A DNA stretch of 64,000 nt from Beroe forskalii. Lineage: Eukaryota > Ctenophora > Nuda > Beroida > Beroidae. Made by a program: the position numbers and the translations under genes. Each line of letters starts with the position of its first letter. The stretch's first letter is position 1. Positions 44,920 through 60,006 of the stretch are shown piece after piece. The notes under the pieces are model-generated. The model made no database searches. It had not been told where the DNA came from and worked only from the letters and a program-made list of their open reading frames with translations. The stretch is from assembly GCA_011033025.1 (NCBI GenBank), contig WFMF01000024.1:186001-250000 (forward strand), written 5' to 3'.

Positions 44920-46725
44920 TTGAAAGCAGTAATCGGCTTTTCGATATATTTTAAGTTAACAGAAAAAGATTGCTCAGCCAATCAAGAGAGAAAATGGCTC
45001 GGAATCAAGAGCAGTCAAGCTTACAGTCTGGTTTTGTCTTATTATTGGGCTTTTAACTTATTCATTATACAACGCATCCGTCAAGGGAATTCTATCCTCA
45101 AATGTTCTGAGCTCAATTATTGACATCCTCTTCCGAACAGTACACCAAAACATGAACAAGGAACAGAGGGCGAGAGAATAAATCTACAGACACCAACACT
45201 GCGGAGGAAGATGAAAGAAAAAGACTGGCAATTCCGTCTAATCAGCGAATGGAAAGGATTTTGTTTAGTTTCCAGACGTTACACTGAGACTTGTTCCTGG
45301 GTGGTGCAACCCCAGGCAGCCCAAAGTTTCCTGTACACGCGACAAGGATGGTTAAAGCACGTTGGGAGTGGCATGTGCGCTTGCCAAGAATCCGTCCCAG
45401 AGTGGACGGTCATGTTAGGAATGTAGGACACAATCACTCCTCTTTGAATTATCCAAATACCACAATGCTCTCACAACCTCCCCGACAGTGTCTCACGGCG
45501 GTTCCTGAGAATTTCGAAAGGTGATATAGCCTCACTTAGTAAGCGCTACACCGAATAGAAGAAAAAGTGGCACGACAAACTACAATAAATCATCTTATCT
45601 CGAGGATGATTTGCAAAACGAAGAAGCATTTTTGAGTATTTTTCTGAAATTGATCGAATCTGTATACACCCTTATATGTCAATTCTGGACTCGACTTGTG
45701 GTATCAAGGTAAATAAATAACTTTGTTCCAAATTCACAAATTTTTGACAAATTTTCCATCTCAGGACCACTGAGGCACTGCTCCATGAACCAGAAGACCC
45801 AGGTGGATGCAAGATGCCAGCACTCGCCTACACCCCGTGCCCTTCCAGTCCTACCCCCTCCCGACCAAGTGACGCGTTGCGTGGACCCTGACTGAGTGTG
45901 TGACTATTGTCGTAAAAACCGAGGCCGTGCTCCTCTGGTACTGAAACTCGCTGAGAGCATCAAGAAAACCCTGGGGAAGTACTTGCCAATGGTAGTAGTG
46001 GATGACGCTGAAACTCGATATGAGGATGGGGTAATTGCAAACCCTGACAGGTATTATCCTCTGTTAACCTACATAGTCAGTGTGAAAGTCAAATGTGGGA
46101 ACAGCAAAAGGCAGGAATATGGGTGTGGCGTGGTTAAAAAGCAAGTATACGGGACTTTTTGATGACGATTCGGTATTTGATAGCAACACAAACATCAGTC
46201 GCCTCGTGGAAATACTCGATACAACAGACGCATCGCTAGTTGGCTGGAAATCTACAACAAGCCATGCTGAAAACTTCGAAGGTAATTTCTGGTTTCAGCA
46301 ACTACGTGCGAGCCGTCTGAAAACATAAATGATGTAGTATCCATGGCTTTTCCGCCGGGCTTGCGGGAAAAACCCCGAACCTGTCATAAATTTTCTGATT
46401 GTTCTCGATGTGACCTGACTCATAATTCCTCGCTAAAACCTCCGATATCCTGGCTGTTGGGCTGGGCGAGGAACTTAAGTCGTAAGTGTGCCAGGATCTT
46501 TTCCTGAGACTCCGTGCAGAAGGGAAAGGAAATTGTGGCCATATTCAACATTCGCAGTTACTCTCAGCTGAAGCGTCAAGAATATTTAGACAAGAACTAC
46601 TCTTAACTATAGGGCAAGAGGAACGACCAAAAAGCCAGTATAACGAATTGTATTTGTGGAGTGGGGCTTCTATAAGCGGGTTAGTACCTTGGACAATTCA
46701 CAGAACAAGTGAACTGATTTTTTGA
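44920..46725 (+). pseudogene. Frameshifted copy of the GT12-like glycosyltransferase gene
   Basis: Inverted duplicate of the gene at 22897-24685, keeping all three exons and both introns, so not a processed copy. Recognisable in broken frames: LVIIQRIRQG region (FIIQRIRQG), GWLKHVGSGMCACQ, LAESIKKTLGKYLPMVVVDD, KSKYTGLFDDDSVFDSN, and YNELYLW at the end. Many 1-base insertions and deletions break the frame in every exon. It could be a decayed paralogue, or a real allele spoiled by poor consensus; the latter is supported by much cleaner non-coding flanks. Annotated as broken as given, without joining. Confidence 0.8.
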
Positions 46726-48423
46726 CGTTTTATCATATTTCTTTACATTCATGGATGATTAGTTTTTGGTACTTACATTATAGATGTACGCACCAGAAGA
46801 TTTAAAGCAAATGTTTATTAAAATTTTATCGTTTCTTCACAAATTATCAGCTCTTTTTGAATTTTTTTCTCTTTTTATTGCTCAAATAACAGTCGATATA
46901 CTAAGGTCGATATACTAAGGTCGATATACTAAGGAAACAAATTTTAGAGAAGTTTGTTATGTAATATTTCATATTAAATATTCAAATAACAGTCTAAAGG
47001 CACTAAAACCACCAAACATTTTCTGGTCTCGTTCTTTCTGCCTAAATTTAACTCGAATCAATTAGATACAGGAAATTAAGAAAGCATTAAATTAATTAGC
47101 ATAAAATTGAGCACTGGGGTCACAAAAAATGCTTAATTTGGTGCTGCGTAATATTGTGCCTTCTTAATTTTCGGAGTTCTTCATTTCCTGTACTATAAGG
47201 CATTATAGCGCGTCGGCGCGGCACGCGCGCGACTATAATTGCGTGCGCAGCGCATTAGAGATCCATTCGAAAATGTTGCGTATTCCGTAAAAGACGCGAT
47301 CCATGATTGACAGTCAAGAATCTGTCACACATGTACCAGGGACTTCACACCATCTCAACATGGATCAAGTTACTCATATAAAGTCCTTGGAGATACATCA
47401 GTTTGAATTCGCGATGCACAATCATTTGCTTCACTCACCAATGACAGGTATGGTGGTGAAAATGATGTCTGCTTTGAACTGATTCAAGGCCTTCCCAACA
47501 ATTTTTTGTTCGCAAAATTTCTATTATTTCTTCTTCTGGTGTATTTCTTTAAATGTAAATTCCATTGTAAGGCAAGTTTTCAATAAAAGACACAAAAATA
47601 TTATTCAACAAGAAAGGTGACTACATTTCGGAGTGTGAATGTACATTGACGGTGGTGATACATTATACAACACCTATGATACCATTGCAGTCCTCTTCAA
47701 TACATAATTAGTGTAATCTTGTGAATAAGCTCGAATACCATGTAAAGACAAATAGTATATTCTCTGCTTCATTAATAATGACATTATGAAATATTGAATA
47801 TCCATCCACAAAAAATACACATTTTGGTGGGATCTCATTATCCATCTTTCCACGTTATCCAAACCAAGAAGACACCGGTTGACACCTGCATATGTCGCAG
47901 AAGAAATTAAATATAATTAATTAGAACATATTCACTATACTTATCCTTCAAATCTGCTCAGGTTCAAGCAATGTCGCATATGTCGCATATGTCGCATCTT
48001 AAATATTAAAACGTTTATTTCTGAATTATGGAATATCAAGAGATAGTTAATTAAGTACTTAATATGATTGTCGATTATCATCAGATTACTAAAAATAGTG
48101 ATTATAAATGTCCAATCTGTGATATAAGGATAAAAATCAATCTGTAATTAAAGCAGTAATCGGCTGAAGTATAAAATCTGGGTCACTAAATACTACAATT
48201 AAAATTTAACATAAAGTAAAACATACAATAGGGAAAACTAAAATTCAATTTCTGATTGCTAAGGGTCACTTATACCATGATAAATCTCTTCTCCTCAATC
48301 CTCATATATAAAACGATCAGCACAGCTTTACTCAATATTGCAGTTCTCACCAATATGATACATATTTACTCAATAACTTCGTACAATAGTTATCTGACTA
48401 TCAAATAAACACCTTCAGAACTG

Positions 48424-48463
48424 CTAGGTGAAGTGTCGTTTAAAAAGCTTCCTCCCCCTCTCT
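48424..48463 (-). pseudogene. 3' fragment of SLC22 at the duplication edge
   Basis: The last 35 or so coding bases and the stop of the SLC22 gene (19037-19071) recur here inverted with one small indel (TTTAAAAAGCTT for TTTAAAGAAGCTT). The match ends abruptly at CTCTCTT, marking the arm B breakpoint. Confidence 0.85.
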
Positions 48464-51240
48464 TAATGAATCTTTTCGATGAACTATGCGATCCAAGCTG
48501 CAAGCAAAGAAATTAATGAATCTTCTTAATGAACTTACAAACAAGGCGACCCGATACGTGAAATATTGAAATAACTTCAAAATATAATATCAAATTTATC
48601 GTGTATCATGAAGAAATAAGCATTTCTAGGAGACTTGGTCAGCGTGGCTTTGACTTCATATCATGACGAAATCACAGAAAAGTTTGAAAAAGTAAAAGAT
48701 GAATCATATGCTTACTATCGATAAGTAACGAAGTTGAAATCATGAAAAGTAAATTCACATTCTAGTTTGATTACACTGAAGCTAACTTCCTGAAATAAAC
48801 AACTTCCTGAAAAAAACAGTGATCCGATCATTCAGTTAAGAAGTTAACTTCACGCTAATTTCTTTTAGTGTTGTTAGTGTTAGATGGGCATGTCAAAGTT
48901 AATTGACCATGCCCATCTAGAGTCATGGTCAAATTATATTCCTGCCAAAGAATTATTTCGTGACTTCTGGATGGGATATACCGAATAGTTCAAATAACCC
49001 GTTATCAATCACGCGAGACAAACTCCGATTTGGTGCGTCAATTTATGAAAGATAATTTCGAGTGAAGCTCACAAAATAATATTTAGCTCGATCCAAGAAC
49101 AACATTTAGTATTAAGTGCAAGGGTTTGGTTCACGCCTAGTCACCCGTTCTGAACTTTCCCAGAACTTAATACGGGATATCACATTAGGAATCAAATCTC
49201 CATCAAAGATACTTCCATTTGATCGTTGGATATCAAACGGATTATACTATCTTGTTAATGTGATAACTATCTTGATAGAGCTTCATATTTCATCTTTCTG
49301 AAATAGTGTGATGTGTATAAATGCGTTTCACACGCTTATTATCATGATTATAATCTTCTAGGTAAGTCTCGGAATATGATATGTCTGGATATATATGGAA
49401 CTTTGGTAGTGAAAAGAACTGTTGGAGCATGAAAACATGGACGTCAATCAGTATTGGAGTGAACTTCAGCTCGACTTGTACTTTGAGAATAGTACTGATA
49501 CGCAGCATTTAAAGTATGCGGAATAACTCATGAAATAAGTGTTGCATATTTTCCCGAAACGAAAAGGATTTGGTTGTGTTGGTACATGGCGTTATTCAGG
49601 CGTTTTTAGTATAAAACCTATATGAGAAAAACCGCGGTGGTTTGACTTAAAATATTTACAGAAACCCTACAACAATGTACTCATAGGCACAAACCTAACG
49701 TGTATTGACGAGATCTGGCACCTCTAATTTCTGCGGTTCTTGAGCTCCTTGCGACAGGAACGTTGCTTGTGTTCGATGAGTTGAAACTCAGAGTAATCCA
49801 AAGAGATGCAATTTCAAATTACATTGATATGTTTAGACAATAATATGAGTAGCAGAACACAATCTTATTTCATCGTCAATATCATGGAAATTTCTGGTCT
49901 TGCCACTCATACTTGGTAAAATTGGAATAATGTTATATTCTGCCGCTATTATGTGTCATAAAACTGAATATACAACGCAATTTGAAGTCTTCATCCATTT
50001 GGACAACCGAAATTTCGAATCATAAACTCAGCGAACAAAAAATCATGTCTCAATGAGATTTGAAACTATCTCGCCAATAAGGGTTAAATGTTATATTTGT
50101 TGTTTCATATATGGCTACGATACAAAGAAAATCTCGACCTCTATCAACGAGTCTTCAGCTTGCAAGCCCCGCCTTCGACCTTAAATTTCAGACTCATCCA
50201 AGTTTGTGTCTGTGACTCAGGCATTCGAACATGCAAAATAATACGGGTTAGATTGATGAGAAAATTAACATTTTAAAAAGGATGAGTGCACGGGCAAAAA
50301 GTTGTCATGAAACATGAAAACTTTACGGAGTTTATGGAATTTTCTAATACATTATAAAGTGATAATATATTGTTCACTCAGCGGCGCTACGCCGCCACGT
50401 TCACCAATTTACCAAAAGCCAGCAGAATGATGCAAGTAAAAGCTAGTAACTGAAGTCACCGAAAGTGCGTTGTCTGACGGCTCAAAAGTGATGTCAATTC
50501 CATTAAATGAGGAACGTTGCGCCACGCACACTCGCGTGGGTAGGGCCACACTAAAGCATTCTTTGACTGATGTTGCCGTGAATTATTCTTTTCCCATCAT
50601 TCCTAATCGCACACTGAATTAGGCTGCGTAACAACAGGAAAATAAATAAAGATTCATTTTACAAAATATTGGTAACTACCCCGTACGCGTAACCGTTTTA
50701 TAGCGCACAACGATCCAAATGAGTATAATGGATGGTGTGTTTTGACAAATGACAACGTGCTCTGACAAATCACAACTTCCATTTACAAAACATGTTTTAT
50801 AGAAATGATTCCACATTTCAAAAAAAAATAGCTCGAGCTAAGCGCAGCAAAATAAAAGTTTTATGCCGCGCATTTGCTCTTGCAAGTATGTGACTCGATC
50901 TGGCTGAAATTACTTTGAAAAGAAATAACGTGCAAAGAGTTTTAGCGCGCATAATTAAAATGCACGTGCGTTTTGTTTATTTCGTTAACATTCAATAATT
51001 TTATCGTCCCTTCCGTTTACGTGAATGACCTGAATGGAACTATCATTAATTTTGAAACCCATTGAGAAAGTCGTACGGATATCATTCAATGTCAATTTAT
51101 TTCATCGATTGAACTCGACTCTACCGCAAACAAACTTTTTGCAATTATTATTAAAAAACACTATCAGTATCATTTAAAAGAGTGGTGGCGACATTTTTTT
51201 TTGTTTTTCTTCAAAAAATCAAAAAAATCATTTCACGGTT
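48464..51240. other. Non-coding region, no gene recognised
   Basis: AT-rich unique sequence. Its short frames have no family motifs. It holds a hairpin at 48881-48919 and a GC hairpin near 50381 (GCGGCGCTACGCCGC). The downstream exons of Ran were looked for here on the minus strand and not seen. Confidence 0.5.
48881..48919. repeat. Hairpin with 16-17-base arms
   Basis: TAGATGGGCATG-TCAA pairs with TTGACCATGCCCATCTA around a 6-base loop, with one bulged base. Confidence 0.75.
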
Positions 51241-51254
51241 TTTCTTTGTTATTT

Positions 51255-51324
51255 ATCATTCTAAAGGGTTTACTCATATCATTCTAAAGGGTTTACTCAT
51301 ATTCTAAAGGGTTTACTCATATTC
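51255..51324. repeat. Short tandem repeat of 20-25 bp, three units
   Basis: CATTCTAAAGGGTTTACTCA occurs twice, followed by a shorter ATTCTAAAGGGTTTACTCAT unit. Confidence 0.85.
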
Positions 51325-51978
51325 CTGTATAGGTTTTGTTTCTTATTTTCTAAAGCACTTTGATACTATTAAGTTGTTAGGCTCAACAAAGCCGTGAAAA
51401 TATCTCATTTGAACTTGTTCCAATATAATCAAGTCGAATAACCTATGCAATTATCAATTTCATGAAATCCCTTTATTTCTACAAAACGTCCACGTGAACT
51501 CACGTGCTTTGCAATTTCATCGTATATTTCCTATTCATATTTACTGTAAGACAATGAGAAACCATTATCAGTTCGTCATCGTATCACCGAATAGGGCTAT
51601 AGTACAAATTTTCGTCTTAGACATAATTTCAAGCATTTTACAGTAAAATGTTTAGAAGCCTCATAAGACAAAAATTCTCAAACGATCGCCATATATTTTT
51701 TGTATTTTTTTGTTTTTTTGCTTTTCTTATGTTGTGTAAGATTTTTATGATTTTGTATTTTTTGTTTTTTCTGTTCTCCTAAAACAACATTTACCTTGAC
51801 AAAAACGAGAAAAATAGGTGGGCCCCTCCTCTTAAAAGCAACAAGTCAGGGAAGAAGTCAGGTGAGGGCGATCAAGACATCAGATAATCACTGGTGTTAT
51901 TTAGGGACAGCCGAAGTTCAGCACGAAGTCAGCCAATGGTCGCTAAGGGACCACTGTTGCAGTCACAAGAGACGAGAA

Positions 51979-52125
51979 GGTCAGTCAGCCTTGACACCAG
52001 TGGGGCTTGACACCAGTGGGGCTTGACACCAGTTGGGCTTGACACCAGTCAGCCTTGACACCAGTGGGGCTTGACACCAGACAGCCTTGACACGAGTCGG
52101 GCTTGACACCAGTCAGTCTTGACTG
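51979..52125. repeat. 18-bp tandem repeat next to the third retrotransposon copy
   Basis: Eight or so units of CTTGACACCAGTGGGG or CTTGACACCAGTCAGC. It resembles, but is not the same as, the satellite at 21-22 kb (both contain ACACCAGT). Confidence 0.85.
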
Positions 52126-52509
52126 TCGCATTATGGATGGCATGAGTGGCTCCTAAGTCAAATAAAAAACCCAACTACAACTCAAGGCAATAAAAAATCG
52201 TGAGAAAAGGTGCCTGTGATATCTTGAAAGCCATTTAAGTTCGGGTTCTGAAAGACAATAAAATTTTAGCCAAAAAATCTTTAGGAAAGGTGCTAGAAAG
52301 TATTTTAATGTAACCCAAAAAATGTTTAAAAATTGTTTTGTATCCAAGGGTACGGAGTAAGATGGGGGTTAATTTGAGTCGAACGGTTTGAAATTTCTTA
52401 GTGAGACATTAAAGGCATAGTTAAGTTCCAAAGTTCAGGCCTTCCAAGGCCTGAGCCACTTTTATGGAACGGATTGAACCGACACCCGAGAACGCCGTGC
52501 GTAGTTGAG

Positions 52510-54487
52510 GAAGAAGGAAGGAAGAACAGGAAGTGGAAACCTGGTGAGGTTTTGGACGAGGCTGTCCAGCGGGTTACCTATAAACACGCCTTCAAAGGAC
52601 AGTCGGACAGGAGAGGCCTTGGGCATGGTGTATACTGCAGAAAATCGCCTGGTAGAAAAGAGATATCCCAAGAAGTATGCAACATCACTGAAGAGGAGAA
52701 GATCCCTCATATACTGAGCCTTGCACAGCAAAGCAAATGGCTGGAATGGGATAACCTCATCAATTTGGACATGAAATGGCAGGAAATGATGTATGCACTA
52801 AGCCCGAGTATGCTCTCTTTTGTACTGAACTCTGTCCAAGACACTCTGCCACACCCCAGGAATCTACGCAGATGGAAGCTGGATGTTGAGGCCGCTTGCA
52901 GCTTGTGTGGATGGAAACACGTCGGCCTTGTCCACGTTCTGTGTGGGTGCAAAGTCGCCCTGGAGCAGGGTAGATTTTCATACCGACATGACAGCATCCT
53001 GAAGGGAGATAGCTGAGGCTATGACTAAGAAGATCCAGGCTATTGAAGAAGTCGTCCCACTACCAAGCGGAGTACAGAAGATTGACTTCGTTGAATCTGG
53101 TCAAAGAAATTAAAGAAGAAGAAGAAAGAAACTAGCGACAGGTCTATTAGATGTCGCCAAGGACTGGGTGACAGTCATGGACACACGTCAGAATCAGGCT
53201 CATTTCCCACCCCATATCATGACAACGTCAGACAGACCGGATCTGGTCCTTTACTCCAACAACACCAGGAATGTCGTCATGATAGAACTAACTTCGCCAG
53301 CAGAAGAAAACATCGAGAAATGGCGGAGCATCAAGCAATCGAAGTATGAAAAGCTAGCCGAAAATATCCGAGAGGCTGGTACATGGAAGCCTACGGTACT
53401 TACTGTAGAAGTTGGGGCCAGAGGTTATGTTGCCAAACGGACAAATTATGTCTGGAGGAAGCTTGGGCTGTCATACCAGGATGGTAACAAGCTGTCAGAA
53501 AGACTCTCAAGGGTAGCATTGCGGTGTTCCCATTTCATCTGGATATGCCGCAACACAAAGATCTGGACATCACCCACGGAGAGTAAGTGATTGAATGGAG
53601 ATGACCCATGAAGTATGTCCATGAAGAGTGCCCATGGGGAGTACCCACGGAGGGTGCCCATGGAGAGTACCCACGAAAGGTGCCCATGGAGACTACCCAC
53701 GGAGGGTGCCCATGAAGATCACCCCGGGAAGGTGCCCATTGCAAGTACCCACGAAAGGTGCCAATGGAGAGTACCCATTGAGGGTGTACATGGAGTTTAC
53801 CCATGGAGAGTACCCATGGAGAGTACCCATGGAGAGTACTCATGGAGAGTATCCTTGTTCACTTTTCAAAGATATGGAATCCTGGAATTCAAAGACCTGG
53901 AAATCACCTATGGAGAGTGTGTGATTATTCCCACTCTTAGGTTGCTCCTCATAACCTACCGTCCATATCTCTGGAGTCTATGGGCGCTTGTGCATACGTG
54001 CACAAGCGTCGGGTGTGATCTTATGCTTTGGCCGGGACACACCCATCGGTGCTTCATATTTTACATAGCTCCATTGAGATATCGTGACACCTGGCATGGG
54101 GACAAATCAAAGTTGTAAAGTGTACATAGTTTTGATGATGGATGTATTATTATTTGGATCCAAAGATGTATGCAGGAATAACACCGTTCCCATAACTCAA
54201 GCGCTTGAGTGAATCGGTGTGGGGATGTGGACGTTATGGGCAACGAGCACCTCTCCCCTTTTCCTGCCCCCTGGCAAAGACGTGTTAGATGAAAGATGGT
54301 GCCCCCTGGCAAAGTGGTGTTGGATGGCAGATGGTGATGGATGAAGTTGCTCTGCAAACAGGTCAGTAGTTGGTACAGTGTCTCACCCTACTGACCTAGT
54401 CATGGCCCTAGTCTGGCTAACTTTAGTCATAAACATGCGCCAGCCGGAAGCTGTAGAAGCAGTGGACTAGGGCCAGGGTTAATTCTA
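52510..54487 (+). mobile_element. RLE-type retrotransposon, copy 3 (5'-truncated, opposite orientation)
   Basis: Plus-strand copy containing only the last part of the ORF and the 3'UTR. Two broken frames (52510-53016 and 53168-53590) match the C-terminal region of copy 1, including CSLCGWK, the CCHC knuckle, RPDLVL and the final SPTESK; an extra base near 53010 and changes near 53110 break the frame. The 18-bp repeat (about 53610-53850) and both 3'UTR hairpins follow. 5' truncation is typical of target-primed insertion. Confidence 0.92.
53610..53850. repeat. 18-bp tandem repeat in the retrotransposon 3'UTR (copy 3)
   Basis: Same array as in copies 1 and 2, with a different unit number at its distal end (additional CCATGGAGAGTAC units near 53800-53850). 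Confidence 0.88.
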
Positions 54488-54489
54488 AC

Positions 54490-55810
54490 TGTACACCTGT
54501 TCGCCACAACACAGTGTAATGACGAACTGACACCAGGTCGCCACAACACTGTGATTAACACTTTTGTCTCTTCTGCCTCTCATGTGGTAGTCGGAAATTT
54601 GTCCGACACGGACATTTGCCCGACACGGACAGTTGTCCGAAACCCAGTACGAAATTTTGCGGACATTTGTGATTTGTCCGAAAATCCCATTACAATTTTT
54701 TCAAACTTATTGGAAGGAGCCTATCACTTGTCCGACACGGACATTTTTCCGAATAAGACACGGTGTTAATGAGGCAATCAATAGTCCTCAACAATCTTCT
54801 GCGGGCTCTGATCATATCTGACCAACTTGGCGGCTCTGGGTTCAGATGGTTGACGCAGCTGTCTGCTGGTGAGCTTGAGGTCTGTGAGTGCCTGCTCTGC
54901 CTTCAGGGCGTCCAGAAACTTCCAGAGAGTGGGGTTGGAGCATGACAGCATGGAGTGGAAGCCGTGGTGACGAACTGAAACCTTCTCGTCACAACACCAT
55001 GCGATGACGAACTGAAACCTGTTCGTCACAACACTGTGTTATGAAGAAACTGACACCTGTTCGTCACAATAATATGTTATGACGAACTGACACCTGTTCG
55101 ACACAACACTATGTTATGATGGACTGACACCTGTTCGTCACAAAACTGTGTTAAGAAGAACTGGACCTGTTCGTCACAACATTATGCTATATGACGAACT
55201 GAAATCTGTTCGTAAAAATACTATACTATGACGAACTGAAACATGTTCGCCACAACACTATGTTATGATGGACTGAAACCTGTTCGTCACAACACAGTTT
55301 TATGAAGAAACTGACACCTGTTCGTCACAATACTATGTTATATTGTTATGATGGACTGACACCTGTTCGACACAAAACTGTGTTAAGAAGAACTGGACGT
55401 GTTCGTCACAACATTATGCTATATGACGAACTGAAATCTGTTCGTAAAAATACTATACTATGACGAACTGAAACATGTTCGTCACAACACTATGTTATGA
55501 TGGACTGAAACCTGTTCGTCACAACACAGTGTTATGAAGAAACTAACACCTGTTCGTCACAAAACTATGCTGTGACGAACTGAAACCTGTCAGTCACAAC
55601 ACAGTGATATGAAGAACTGAAACCTGTTCGTCGCAACACTGATAGGGGGACTGATAAGACAAACTGACACCTGTTTGTCACGAAACTGTGCTATGATGAA
55701 CTGCCACCTGTTCGTCACAAAACTGACACCTGTAATGTTTTGACGAACTGACATAATATGTTCGTCACAACAAGGTGTTATGACGGACTGACACCAGTCT
55801 TTCACTAAGT
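54490..55810. repeat. Long degenerate minisatellite, unit about 38-40 bp
   Basis: Around 25-30 imperfect units of GACGAACTGACACCTGTTCG plus TCACAACACTATGTTAT. It begins directly at the 3' end of retrotransposon copy 3 and is interrupted at about 54560-54960 by unrelated sequence that includes a CCGACACGGACA mini-repeat (54600-54760). Units contain GTTCGTCACAACA near-palindromes. Confidence 0.88.
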
Positions 55811-56601
55811 TATGACAAACTGACATAGATATACAAATTTGTGACCGTAGAATACATTGTGGGATGAAATAGAGCGACAAATAAAAGAGATAAAAGACAA
55901 TGAATTGACATGAGATCAGTTCAACACCTGGGATATAAAGGCGAGAGCCAAGGTTTATGTAATAAATCAGTGGTCTCATGAGTGCAGACTCAGTTTTAGC
56001 TCTTATATACTACTCATATTAATTAATCTGTTACAACTCTACACCTAGGGGTACAGAGAACATGAAATTAAAGTTCAGAAATGTCAAGTCTCATCCTAAC
56101 TCGTTAAAATCAGGTCACTATCTACAAAAGTAAGAAATCATAATGAATTCAACTGAATTCATATGAAGTGCGTGTCGACTTCTATATGAACTGCAGTTCA
56201 CCTGATATATTAATAATAATATAGCCAACTGAACTTGCATGCAAATTGTCACGAGTTAATTAATTGAACATGAAATCTTAATCCAAAAATGTCTGAAAAA
56301 AACGAATATCACATCAAAAAGTCACTCCCGGCAGCCGTTTCTCCAGAAAATTGCAAGTGACAATCTTTTCCGAACGCACTATTATTTTATCATCTATACA
56401 AAGGGGCATCTCGGTTTTGCTGTAAGACGTCATGAAGGCCATCCACTAATGATAATAATAAGAATGAACTTATATTCCGCTAAACCATGGTTGAACAAGC
56501 CCTAACTAACAAAGCGGAAGCCTACCAAATAACCTACATAAACAGTCTTGATAAGTATCCTAAAACTTATAAAAGGAGCTAAAGGTCAAAGGAAATAGTT
56601 A

Positions 56602-58478
<1,877 letters not shown>

Positions 58479-59860
58479 TGTATGACCTGTTTGAAGGAAT
58501 AATTATAAGCATATTCAGATTCACTCTTGACCCTTAGTGTTTCACTCAACTAAAGTGTAATACATTCTTATCAGCATATTCAGATTGATAGTGATCATGG
58601 CTCAAGCTATAACCCCAGTGGAATAATATGAGGAATGTTGGAGCGACAATCCCAGCCAAAATTTGTCCAAATCGAAGCAAAAAAGCCCATTTAGGTTGAC
58701 AGAAACTTGATATTAATATTTGGCTATTTTAAGCGGCGCAATTATTATCATGGTCTCAACTCGCTAGTTTTGATAAAGGAGCAATTTCCAAACTGCGTCA
58801 GAATCCAATTAACGCGCACAAAACGCGTCATTCATTCTAAAAAAGCTACCAGGATCCTAATCTAGCCAAAATATTCCCAAACTAGCTGCCAGACTCCAAA
58901 AGTAGCCAGGGACTCCTAAAATCCGCTGCAAGGATTCCATTGCTTGTTTATACATCCAGGAACTCATTATATCATCTTTTTGTCGTGAAGCAGTGTTTTT
59001 GTGATTCATTGGAATGTGGGAACCTTATCAGCCATATGGCTCAATATGTTTCGAAATAATGTACTTAGCAATGTTGACTTCGAGTTCCCTGTTTGGATAG
59101 TGAAATCCTTATGACGCAAAAAGGCATTTTTGCTACTTTATGACTCCATGATAGTATAAATTATAATGAACGTGCAGCTCTTTGCGTTATATCGCCCGAG
59201 TTCCAAGCTTAATTTAATGGATTGAGTAGTGTTATTTGACGCTGGCCGCAAACACACTCACTAATAACATTACTTGCTTTGCATACGAAGTAACCTCCAT
59301 ATAGAACTTCCATCTTTGCCTGATACATACTAATGCGCTGGCGAAGCATGTAGTGAAAAGAAATTGATTTCACATTATTCTATTTGTATCTGTTATTTCG
59401 TAACGTCATCGTCTCATGTTGCCTAGTGAAGACATGTAATTCAACGCTATCGAGAATGAAATCATGACTGAAGTAGTCTTAGACACGCCGCTATACAGAA
59501 AAAAAGCCGTTTTTCCCGCGAAATCCCCATTCCCAGCCACTTATAAAAATTATTCCACTGGGGCTATAACCATACATGGCCACTGCCCCAATTGTCCCAT
59601 GAAAAAGTGAATCAGGACACAGACAAATGGGACAAAAGTGGCAGAGATAACTGGGGCTCAAATGGTTGTGTTGAGAGCAGCAGTTTAGTATTTTTATCAG
59701 CAACTGCTGCAGTGTTGAGAGATTATTAACTAGGGTCATCCAATGGCTCTCAAATCTTCATAAAAAGAAACAATAGTGACTAAACTATGACACATGTGTG
59801 CTCATTGGTCAATATGACCCCGTCAAAAAAGGCTTGTTATGCAAACCTTAAACAGTTGGG
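58479..59860. other. Ran upstream region, no gene recognised
   Basis: Should contain the Ran 5'UTR and promoter. No TATA-like box or other signal can be fixed from sequence alone. A short frame at 59491-59739 (minus) has no motif support. Confidence 0.4.
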
Positions 59861-59863
59861 GGT

Positions 59864-59937
59864 GGGGGTCCACCGGCCAATGGCCAACGGCCAATTGGCC
59901 GAAATTGAAAATTTTTTAGACGGTTGGCCGTTTTTTT
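59864..59937. repeat. GGCCAA-rich quasi-palindromic repeat, copy 1
   Basis: GGTCCACCGGCCAATGGCC followed by AACGGCCAATTGGCCGAAA and, after an AT-rich loop, GACGGTTGGCCGTT. The arms can fold on each other. A second copy at 62390-62470 shares both flanks in inverted order. Confidence 0.8.
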
Positions 59938-60006
59938 ATTTTTGATATTTACGCTCTTTAGGGGGGTCCAATCAGAAAACTCCCAGAGAGAAAGTTGTTT
60001 GTAATA

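Larger units (their letters stand above)
41748..48463 (-). repeat. Inverted duplication, arm B
   Basis: Reverse copy of 19037-25890 minus the satellite element. The outer parts (41748-42392 and about 46760-48463) are almost identical to arm A, while the glycosyltransferase part (44900-46700) has a 1-base indel every few dozen bases. Arm B alone carries a 98-bp MITE (41942-42039) and a 1.86-kb insertion (42393-44255). It ends in the last codons of SLC22. Confidence 0.92.
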
